Below are positions 23,067-29,004 of a DNA stretch of 29,004 bases, in pieces. The notes below the pieces were generated by a model. The model saw nothing but the letters and a program-made list of their open reading frames with translations. It did no database searches and had not been told where the DNA came from. How positions within the stretch are numbered: position 1 is the stretch's first letter; each line of letters opens with the position of its first letter. The translations under genes and the position numbers were made by a program. Origin of the DNA: JBBKWX01 sp037969175 (lineage in GTDB: Bacteria > Bacteroidota > Bacteroidia > AKYH767-A > JBBKVM01); the NCBI GenBank assembly GCA_037969175.1, contig JBBKWX010000019.1, positions 1 through 29,004 on the forward strand. The letters run 5' to 3'.

Positions 23067-23483
23067 TTGTCATTCCCCGATGGAATTTCTGCTGCCTGGG
23101 AGACGTTAAAAAAAGATGTAGATGCTATGAGTGCCCGTCAATATTATGTTTTTTTTACCACTAAGGGCACAAGTACACTTAGTTACACTAAGCATTATAA
23201 GTATATTTCGAGAGTATATATTTTTTTGATTTTGCAAAAAATTGCATTAAATATAATGTCTGCCAAATGGTGGACAAGGCCACGCAAAAATAAATCAAGG
23301 ATTAGAGGTAATGTTTTCTTGAAAATCTCTTAGTGAAACTTGTGACCTACGTGCTCTTCGTGGTTTTATTTAATTTATTACCATGATGCTTATGAGCTGG
23401 ATATCAGGGCTCATATACCAAATTGGCATATTTCGACCTTCCAGCATATCCATCGATACTGCTTTTTTGAAATCATTACTTAA
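23067..23483 (+). pseudogene. Gene remnant interrupted by a family 2 element
   Basis: The left piece reads SFPDGISAAWETLKK-DVDAMSARQYY up to 23146; then a family 2 element intervenes. Joining 23146 to 23381, which removes the element and one copy of TATTA, continues in frame as HDAYELDIRAHIPNWHIS... to a stop at 23481-23483. TATTA occurs at 23142-23146 and again at 23376-23380. There is no good start codon (TTG 23067 follows an in-frame stop closely), so the 5' part is already lost. FPDGI-AAWE resembles GyrI-like effector-binding proteins, but too little is left to be sure. Confidence 0.4.
23151..23367 (+). repeat. Family 2 element, copy a (~217 bp)
   Basis: It begins with T6ACCACTAAGGGCACAAGTAC-type sequence and ends CTTAGTGAAACTTGTGACC...CTTCGTGGTTTT, with the two ends in imperfect inverted orientation. 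The full length aligns with the inverted copy at 21601-21826 and its left half with 27981-28099. All three copies are preceded by ATG then a T run, so the true left border may be 2-3 bp further out. It carries no gene; an 88-codon ORF across it is spurious. Confidence 0.75.
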
Positions 23484-23571
23484 ATCGAAAAAAATTCAGT
23501 AAATTAACAACATTGTCTTTTACTTTTCTGAGCAGATCAATTTTCCATCTAGTATAGCTTGGTTTAAATAC

Positions 23572-23640
23572 AATCATCTCTTTGAGATGCAGAAAAGTAA
23601 TTGATGATTTTTTTTCGGAGTCATTCCGTTTTAGTTTTTA
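23572..23640 (+). promoter_or_regulatory. Leader hairpins before the Rieske/GltS-like operon
   Basis: CATCTC and GAGATG (23575-23589) form a tight hairpin. AATCATC (23572-23578) can instead pair with GATGATT (23603-23609), which is followed by T8. A small CGGA/TCCG hairpin with TTTTAGTTTTT follows. The two first structures exclude each other, as in attenuators, but the stems are short and AT-rich. No TAnnTTTG box was found upstream. Confidence 0.22.
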
Positions 23641-23655
23641 ACAGATCAGAAAAAT

Positions 23656-25293
23656 ATGTCTACAGAACCAATAAATAAATTCAAAGAAGCAGTATCCATT
23701 GCAGTGTGGAGCGAACTTAAAGATCGTAAACCTGCCTATGCTTTGGTAAGCTCAACGGATCTTGTTTTGGTGCGGTTTGATGAAAAGATCTCCGTAATGT
23801 ATGGCAGATGTCATCACAGAGGAGCATTGCTTGCTGATGGCTTTATTGATGGCGAGAATCTGATCTGCGGCGTACATCATTGGGACTATAGATATGACAC
23901 CGGGGTAAGTGAATATAATAACGAAGAAGCATTACATCCTTTTACTGCTTCGATATCCGATGGTCAGGTATGGGTAGATAAAACTGAAATTGAAAAATTC
24001 GAGTTGGATCATCCTCAACCTTTCAAGCGGGATCAGTATTTAGGTCTGTATGCTGATACACATCCTGAAGACACGGAACCCTATACCGGGATCATACATG
24101 ATCTGGCAAAGAATGGATTAAAAAAAACCGGCAAACATGGAACTTCGATTGCCATGGGAGTTGACAGAGATACCTTACCCAAATGGGAAGACATGCAATG
24201 GTTGCCGGCTCAACTTTTCCGCAAACCTTTGTTAGATGAAGAAGAAGTAAGTACAGAAGTGCTGATTGGAAAAGCAAGCAAGAAACCTTTACGCTTGAGC
24301 ATGCCTTTATTTGTTTCGGATATGAGCTTTGGAGCTTTGTCAAGAGAAGCAAAAATTTCATTGGCAAAAGGTGCAGAAATGGCGGGGACCGGAATAGCAT
24401 CCGGTGAAGGCGGAATGTTAGCCGAAGAACAAGCAAACAACAGCAAATATTTTTATGAGATAGCTTCCGCTATGTTTGGTTTTAGCATGGATAAAATTGC
24501 CAAAGTCCAGGCGGTACATTTCAAAGGTGGACAAGGCGCTAAATCCGGTACAGGCGGGCATCTTCCCGGTAAAAAAGTCACTGCTGAGATCGCAGAAGTA
24601 AGAGGTCTGGAGAAGGGTAAAGATGCTATTTCTCCAGCCACATTCAAAAATTTAAAAACAACTGCAGATTTTAAAGAACTAGCTGATGAGATCCGGGAAC
24701 TAACCGGAGGAATACCCATCGGATTTAAACTTGCAGCAGGACATATTGAAAAAGAAATTGAGTTTGCATTAAAAGCAAGTGCAGATTACATCATCCTCGA
24801 TGGAAGAGGCGGAGCAACGGGTTCATCTCCGATAATACTTAGAGATAATATTAATATCCCAACTATTCCGGCTTTAGCAAGAGCAAGAAAATATCTTGAC
24901 TCATGTGATGTGCCTGATATAAGTTTGATCATCACCGGTGGTCTCAGGTTACCCGCTGATTTTGCAAAAGCTCTGATGATGGGAGCTGATGCTATTGCTG
25001 TTGCAAACTCGGCCATACAGGCAATTGGATGTATTGGAATGCGAGCATGCCATACTAATAATTGTCCTGTTGGAATAGCTACACAGAAAGAAAGTTTAAG
25101 GGCAAGATTGCAAATTGAGATCTCGGCAAAACAGCTGAAAACTTTTTTTGAATCTTCCAATGAATTGATCAAAGTAATTGCACGCTCTTGCGGGCATGAT
25201 GATATTAGAAAATTCTCGATGGATGACCTGACTACATTCAATAATGATATGCATAAATTGACAGGAATAAATTATGCAGGTTTAACATCTTAA
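23656..25293 (+). CDS. Rieske domain fused to glutamate-synthase-like FMN domain
   Basis: A 545-residue cytosolic oxidoreductase. Residues ~15-110 are a Rieske [2Fe-2S] domain: Cys52-X-His54 in RCHHRGALLADG and Cys71-X2-His74 in ICGVHHWDY. Residues ~200-520 are the FMN-binding barrel of the glutamate synthase large-subunit family: SDMSFGALSREAK, ASGEGGM, AKSGTGGHLPG, DGRGGATGSSP, and the [3Fe-4S] site Cys459-X5-Cys465-X4-Cys470 in CIGMRACHTNNCPVG. No glutaminase or GltB C-terminal domain is present, so it is not a full glutamate synthase. The Rieske centre probably feeds electrons to FMN, but the substrate is unknown. It heads a four-gene operon (gap of 2 nt to the next gene). Confidence 0.9.
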   Translation: MSTEPINKFKEAVSIAVWSELKDRKPAYALVSSTDLVLVRFDEKISVMYGRCHHRGALLADGFIDGENLICGVHHWDYRYDTGVSEYNNEEALHPFTASISDGQVWVDKTEIEKFELDHPQPFKRDQYLGLYADTHPEDTEPYTGIIHDLAKNGLKKTGKHGTSIAMGVDRDTLPKWEDMQWLPAQLFRKPLLDEEEVSTEVLIGKASKKPLRLSMPLFVSDMSFGALSREAKISLAKGAEMAGTGIASGEGGMLAEEQANNSKYFYEIASAMFGFSMDKIAKVQAVHFKGGQGAKSGTGGHLPGKKVTAEIAEVRGLEKGKDAISPATFKNLKTTADFKELADEIRELTGGIPIGFKLAAGHIEKEIEFALKASADYIILDGRGGATGSSPIILRDNINIPTIPALARARKYLDSCDVPDISLIITGGLRLPADFAKALMMGADAIAVANSAIQAIGCIGMRACHTNNCPVGIATQKESLRARLQIEISAKQLKTFFESSNELIKVIARSCGHDDIRKFSMDDLTTFNNDMHKLTGINYAGLTS

Positions 25294-25295
25294 CT

Positions 25296-26156
25296 ATGAA
25301 AACAAACTGGAAACTTCTTCACGCGCATCCTGAAGTACATTTAAATGGAGCGTTTCATGAGTATCACAGACTCTCTCAACTAATTGCAATGGCCGGGAAT
25401 GATCTTATTGAACCCAGAGCCGACGACAGTCATACAAGCATGACGTGGTCTCATGAAAAACAACAATATAGAGGGGAGGCTTTCCCTCAGTTAAAGAATG
25501 CTAGATTTATTATTCAACCTGAAAATATGGAAATTTCTCTGGTTGATGAATCAGAAAATCAATTAGGTAGTTTTAGTCCGATCGATCTATTGAAACATGA
25601 AGCATTGGAAAACATGAATCAAATTTTGAAAGAAGCCGGAACGAAAGATCAAATTAAAAATGAGCTTCATTTCCAGATCCCGGAAGATCTGGGCGCTAAA
25701 TATCAAGTACCTTCAAATACTTTTTTACTCGAGCATTTGTATCTTAGACATAATGCTGATCTAATACTGAAATCTATTTCTGAAAAGCATGATTCAGATT
25801 CGGAGATCCGCATATGGCCACATCATTTCGACACGGGAAGCATTATCTATATCAATGAAGACGATATTAAGAGCACGATAGGAATTGGTCTTGCCATAGC
25901 AGACGCTTACTATCCCTCTCCATACTTTTATATTAACTTCCACAGCAATTCTGAAAAATATCAGGATCTTGAATTACCTAAGCTCAATAACTCGAGTCAT
26001 CTGAATACCCTGGATTGGAAAGGGTATATACTTGGACTTGATGAGATTGTTAAATTAAATGAAGCTGATGATCAACACAAGATCGTAGAGAAGTTTTTTG
26101 ATGAATCCATTGAAGCAATCAGAAAATTACTACCTTCGGTTAAAGGGTTTGTATGA
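25296..26156 (+). CDS. Conserved hypothetical protein in the Rieske operon
   Basis: I do not recognise a named family with certainty. The 286-residue protein has no signal peptide or membrane helix, so it is cytosolic. Notable segments are LHAHPEVHLNGAFHEYHRL near the N-terminus, EPRADDSHTSMTW, and IRIWPHHFDTGSIIYIN followed by YYPSPYFYINFH near residues 175-220. The His-rich WPHHFD segment resembles that in some uncharacterised families with possible metal binding. It starts 2 nt after the Rieske/GltS-like gene and its stop overlaps the next start by 4 nt (ATGA), so it is translated together with them and probably serves the same pathway. Confidence 0.72.
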   Translation: MKTNWKLLHAHPEVHLNGAFHEYHRLSQLIAMAGNDLIEPRADDSHTSMTWSHEKQQYRGEAFPQLKNARFIIQPENMEISLVDESENQLGSFSPIDLLKHEALENMNQILKEAGTKDQIKNELHFQIPEDLGAKYQVPSNTFLLEHLYLRHNADLILKSISEKHDSDSEIRIWPHHFDTGSIIYINEDDIKSTIGIGLAIADAYYPSPYFYINFHSNSEKYQDLELPKLNNSSHLNTLDWKGYILGLDEIVKLNEADDQHKIVEKFFDESIEAIRKLLPSVKGFV

Positions 26157-26953
26157 TGAAATTGTTCTGGGTTATTTTGATTCTTTTTCCATTTATCCTC
26201 CATGCACAAGGGCCTGTGGATGGTTTCATGGTAGGCCCGGGTAATACAAATCTTGCATTGTCTTTTTCTTCAGAAAATTCTACAAAATATTTTGCAGGTA
26301 CAAAAGAGATCGACCTTGCTCGTGATCTTGTAAGTATTAGTTTATTTGCCTCCCATGGGATCAGTAAAAAACTGGATCTGATCGGAAATATTCCTGTCAT
26401 AAATGGCAAGCTTCAGGATGGTGGGATCTATATTCGTTTTCTTGCATACGAATCAATTAAAGAATCCGGAAAGCTGAGCATAATGCCGGCTGTAGGAATA
26501 AGCAATCCTTTGTCAAATTACGCCACCGAGACTGCCGATGCGATTGGCCAACAGGCTACTGTCATCTATGGAAAACTAATTATACAGTATATGCTTGAAA
26601 ATGGATTTTTCTGTAATGCTACTGCCGGATATAATGCTGCATTTGAACCAACACCTCAATCAATTGTAGCATCTGCAAAGGCCGGATACGCATCACAAAA
26701 ATGGTATGCTGATCTTTGGGTAGAAAGACAACTTGGAATTGGCGGAAAAGACTACCGGGGAACGGGAGATCTGGCTGCTTCCAGTTTCAAGCAACTTGGT
26801 GTTTCTTACAACAAACTTGGAGCTACATTATTCTATTCTTTTCATACAAAGCTGGGAGGATTTGTTTCCGGTGGATATACATTTGATGGAAGAAATACTG
26901 CCAAAGCTAGCCGCATCAGTGCAGGAATCGTTTATAAATTCTTGAAACAATAA
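26153..26953 (+). CDS. Probable outer-membrane beta-barrel protein
   Basis: A 266-residue exported protein with a signal peptide ending LHAQG. The mature part consists of alternating strands ending in aromatic residues (NLALSFSSENSTKYFAG, LGATLFYSFHTKLGG, ISAGIVYKFLKQ) with Gly/Asn turns, and the final residues KFLKQ follow an aromatic strand, as in outer-membrane barrels of transport type. No plug domain or TonB box is seen. The start ATG overlaps the previous stop (ATGA); a second ATG at 26156 is equally possible. It may bring the operon's substrate across the outer membrane, which is inference from position only. Confidence 0.7.
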   Translation: MMKLFWVILILFPFILHAQGPVDGFMVGPGNTNLALSFSSENSTKYFAGTKEIDLARDLVSISLFASHGISKKLDLIGNIPVINGKLQDGGIYIRFLAYESIKESGKLSIMPAVGISNPLSNYATETADAIGQQATVIYGKLIIQYMLENGFFCNATAGYNAAFEPTPQSIVASAKAGYASQKWYADLWVERQLGIGGKDYRGTGDLAASSFKQLGVSYNKLGATLFYSFHTKLGGFVSGGYTFDGRNTAKASRISAGIVYKFLKQ

Positions 26954-27190
26954 ATGAATATGACAGACCCTAAAAAACTCAATGAGTTAAGTGAAGATGA
27001 AGTGGATGCTTTTGAATTACTGACCGATCCGGATTCCGATAATGTAGCTTTGTTGAAAGCTACATTTGATGGTATAGAGACAGCCTGTATGGTACTGGTA
27101 GATGAGGATAATGCAGAAGGGCAGCAGATCTATCCAATGGCTATATTGTTGAATGAGGAACTGCATAAAAAGTTGACTCAATTAGGCTAA
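26954..27190 (+). CDS. Small acidic hypothetical protein
   Basis: A 78-residue protein of unknown function. It is strongly acidic in its N-terminal half (LSEDEVDAFELLTDPDSDN) and ends in a helix (LLNEELHKKLTQLG). No signal, membrane segment or cysteine pair is present (one Cys, in TACMVLVDED). The start ATG follows the previous TAA directly, so it is the fourth gene of the Rieske operon; a second in-frame ATG lies two codons later. A weak 8-bp hairpin (ATGAAATG/CATTTCAT, 27226-27256) downstream lacks a clear T tract. Confidence 0.68.
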   Translation: MNMTDPKKLNELSEDEVDAFELLTDPDSDNVALLKATFDGIETACMVLVDEDNAEGQQIYPMAILLNEELHKKLTQLG

Positions 27191-27272
27191 TTCTGATCAA
27201 TTGCATGATGCGAAAAATATAAAGTATGAAATGTTTTTGCTTGCAATGCATTTCATCTATATTTAAGAATTA

Positions 27273-27280
27273 TATTTTTG
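27273..27280 (+). promoter_or_regulatory. -7 box before the SRPBCC gene
   Basis: TATTTTTG fits TAnnTTTG and would give a leader of ~55 nt. No TTG is found at standard -33 spacing. A small hairpin (CTGCTC/GAGCAG) lies in the leader. Confidence 0.4.
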
Positions 27281-27341
27281 TTGAAGCTGCTCGCCGATCA
27301 GAGAGCAGATCCATTTATAGAGCTTATCTAAATATTGAGCA

Positions 27342-27869
27342 ATGAAACTGATCCGGATCATTTTTTATGCGGCTGCATTTATAGCAATAGCTATTATAGC
27401 TGCGGGTATCATTAGTCCAACGCAAACCTATGTGATCACAAAGGAAGTAAAAGCACCCCTGGATCATAGCTTTGAAGTCTTTATGGATAGCAGTTCTTTC
27501 CCGCACTGGATCAAAAATTATCGTGGGGTTAAGACCATCTACGGTGAGCCCGACATACCCGGTCATATTGCACAACTTACGATCAAAGAGGCCGGAAAAG
27601 TGATCGTACTAAAACAGGAATTGCTGGGGTTTGAAGAAAATAAAAGTTATGATTTCAAATTGGAGAATGATGCGATTGCTATACTTGTGAATATAGATTT
27701 CAAAGCTACTGACACCGGGTGTATCATCCGTTCTGAAAGTATAGTCGAAGGAAACGGGATACTATGGAAAGGACTTCTGAGTCTTTACAGAACACTTATC
27801 AGCGTAGGCATGGAAAAACAATACTCCAGACTTGTGAGCTATATCGAGTCTACGTATTCACAAAAATAA
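27342..27869 (+). CDS. Membrane-anchored SRPBCC (START-like) protein
   Basis: A 175-residue protein with one N-terminal membrane helix (residues 4-25, uncleaved) followed by an SRPBCC-fold domain: VITKEVKAPLDHSFEVFMD, FPHWIKNYRGVKTIYGEP and ELLGFEENKSYDFKLEND are typical of the polyketide-cyclase/START-like family. These proteins hold a hydrophobic ligand in a central cavity; ligand and role are unknown here. The anchor places the domain at the membrane. It lies 151 nt after the Rieske operon and has its own -7 box, so it is probably separate. Confidence 0.8.
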   Translation: MKLIRIIFYAAAFIAIAIIAAGIISPTQTYVITKEVKAPLDHSFEVFMDSSSFPHWIKNYRGVKTIYGEPDIPGHIAQLTIKEAGKVIVLKQELLGFEENKSYDFKLENDAIAILVNIDFKATDTGCIIRSESIVEGNGILWKGLLSLYRTLISVGMEKQYSRLVSYIESTYSQK

Positions 27870-27980
27870 TATTTATAAAAAGAATAATTTTTTTTACTTT
27901 CGTTACTATCAATTCCCAAATTATTCATCGTGGCTTGTAATACAGAGTTTTAATTACAGTTCTTTTTCTTAAATTTTATG

Positions 27981-28099
27981 TTTTTTTTTACCACTTAGGT
28001 CACAAGTACACTTAGATACACTAAGAAAAAAATACTTATTCCGCAGCTTTATTGATTTTTTTGATTTTGCAGTAAATCTGCTCAAAATATAATGTCTAC
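27981..28099 (+). repeat. Family 2 element, copy c (left half only)
   Basis: T9ACCACTTAGG, ACAAGTACACTTAGATACAC, TTTTTTGATTTTGCA and AAATATAATGTCTAC match the left half of copies a and b. The match stops at about 28099, where a family 3 arm begins, so the right half is lost or replaced. Confidence 0.65.
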
Positions 28100-28100
28100 C

Positions 28101-28484
28101 TCCCGATCGCTATCGCATACGCATCAAGCTAACTTTATCAAATTTCGTACATATAGCTAGCCCATAGCTTGTCATACAACACTTTGAATGTAGTTTTATC
28201 TTCTGTTTATTAAAAAATAAATTAGGATAAGACCAACTGAAGGAACATTTGGGTGAACTTAAATTTTCCTCATAAATATCAAAGGTATTTGCAAATAGAG
28301 ACTTTTCTTTTTCCCACAGATCTCACAGATTTCACTTTGTTCAGCGATTTCTGCGGTTATGAAACGTTATTGCAAGTGATTCACTTTGCATTCACAGATC
28401 TCACAGAATGGAATATTAAGCTTCTGCGAGATCTGCGGGAAATATTCTTTAATGTTAGCTTGACGCATATACGCACGTGCGGGA
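28101..28484 (+). repeat. Family 3 inverted-repeat arms around a family 4 element
   Basis: The left arm TCCCGATCGCTATCGCATAC (28101 onward, to GCTAACTTTATC at 28139) is the imperfect complement of the right arm GTTAGCTTGACGCATATACG (28454-28484). The 310 bp between hold the family 4 element and no gene; a 91-codon ORF there is repeat translation. Confidence 0.5.
28309..28444 (+). repeat. Family 4 short inverted-repeat element
   Basis: TTTTCCCACAGATCTCACAG at the left and CTTCTGCGAGATCTGCGGGA at the right are imperfect inverted repeats about 110 bp apart. A second copy of CACAGATCTCACAGA lies in the middle (28392-28406). Confidence 0.5.
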
Positions 28485-28549
28485 CTGTGGCCCCTGTGGT
28501 TAAAAAAAAGCCTGAAATAAAAAACTAAAATTTATTCCGGACAACAATG
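28454..28549 (+). repeat. MITE-like element, family 1 copy D (right end)
   Basis: The 96 bp are identical at 88 positions to 21908-22003, including GTGCGGGACTGTGGCCCCTG, GGTTAAAAAAA and the terminal ATTCCGGACAACAATG. No matching left end (TTGTTGTCTGGAAT) was found between 27870 and 28450, so this copy is truncated or rearranged. It ends 17 bp before the next start codon. Confidence 0.75.
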
Positions 28550-28566
28550 ATTAGTAATCTCTCATT

Positions 28567-28944
28567 ATGGAAAATAAATCAGACCTATTTGTGATCCAAT
28601 TTGATGCAGAGACTCAAATTATGAATGTGATTCAGAATGGGGTTTATGAAATTGGTGAGTCTACCAAAATGATTGAATATTTCTCTAAATTAATGTTGAC
28701 AAATAATTGCAGGAAAGTATTGATAGACAATAAAAATGGAAGCATCAAAGCAAATACCATCGACATTTATAACAGGCCAAAGAAATTTGAAAAAGCAGGA
28801 TTGCCAAGAAATATTAAAGTCGCTATTCTATACGGTGAACAAAATGAGCAGGAAAGGTTTTACGAAACCGTTTTAAAAAACCGGGGATACAATTTTCGAA
28901 ATTTTAAGCATCCTGAGGAAGCTATGAAGTGGCTGCAAAGATAA
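28567..28944 (+). CDS. STAS/SEC14-like protein
   Basis: A 125-residue cytosolic protein resembling the SpoIIAA/STAS-SEC14-like family common in Bacteroidota. The pattern KVLIDNKN (strand), TIDIYNRPKKFEKAGLPRNIKVAILYGE, FYETVLKNRGYNFRNFKHPEEAMKWL is typical. The role is unknown; relatives are thought to act as regulatory or lipid-interaction modules. Start at ATG 28567. Family 1 copy D ends 17 bp upstream, so any promoter must lie within the repeat end. Downstream, 28945-29004 shows no clear gene; the last bases may belong to a neighbour outside the window. Confidence 0.75.
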   Translation: MENKSDLFVIQFDAETQIMNVIQNGVYEIGESTKMIEYFSKLMLTNNCRKVLIDNKNGSIKANTIDIYNRPKKFEKAGLPRNIKVAILYGEQNEQERFYETVLKNRGYNFRNFKHPEEAMKWLQR

Positions 28945-29004
28945 TATCCATTTGTTCTACAGCTTCCTTACTACGCTTTACCCAACTGTTTAAGCATTTT
29001 TAAA

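Noticed and set aside
23067..23333. 88-codon frame as one intact gene
   Set aside because: Only the first ~27 codons are protein-like; the rest is family 2 repeat. Treated as a split remnant instead.
28253..28528. 91-codon open frame on the plus strand
   Set aside because: It spans family 4, a family 3 arm and the end of family 1, all non-coding repeats.
28945..29004. C-terminus of a further gene on the minus strand
   Set aside because: A short open stretch exists, but stop codons interrupt every frame within 60 bp and no family is recognisable.

Overview
The window looks like a chromosomal segment of a low-GC member of the phylum Bacteroidota. Three large secreted proteins end in type IX secretion (T9SS) sorting domains, and one carries the Bacteroidota-typical domain around FDPNEKTVEP. 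Many lipoproteins have N-termini of the MKN...SC type. Start codons lack Shine-Dalgarno sequences, and several leaders carry the Bacteroidota -7 box TAnnTTTG. No rRNA, tRNA, CRISPR array or prophage is visible.

Layout. 1-2.0 kb: lysine-pathway pair lysC-lysA (minus strand, lysA cut by the window edge). 2.2-6.9 kb: a small ORF with a strong terminator, a fasciclin lipoprotein, an iron-sulfur protein, a methyltransferase, an exported VOC-fold lipoprotein and a DEAD-box RNA helicase. 6.9-10.4 kb: a T9SS-secreted protein, a YfiT/DinB-type protein and a seven-helix membrane protein. 11.2-12.9 kb: a lipoprotein and an arsC-aquaporin pair. 12.9-17.5 kb: a minus-strand block of ECF sigma factor, RskA-like anti-sigma factor, four-repeat CHRD protein, cytochrome-like lipoprotein and fasciclin protein. 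17.6-21.2 kb: a TPR lipoprotein, a DUF3298-type protein and a T9SS protein. 22.0-23.0 kb: a TolB-like propeller lipoprotein. 23.7-27.2 kb: a tight four-gene operon led by a Rieske/glutamate-synthase-like fusion. 27.3-28.9 kb: an SRPBCC protein and a STAS/SEC14-like protein.

Two things stand out. First, the CHRD gene and the fasciclin gene of the sigma/anti-sigma block share a 31-bp upstream element (26 of 31 positions identical) at almost the same distance from their start codons (45 and 48 nt). This points to a small regulon run by the neighbouring sigma factor. It resembles mycobacterial SigK/RskA, which controls the fasciclin-domain proteins MPT70 and MPT83. Second, the long intergenic gaps are filled by several families of non-coding, inverted-repeat-bounded elements, some nested in one another. 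One element interrupts what looks like an old gene and is flanked by a 5-bp direct repeat. I see no transposase for them.
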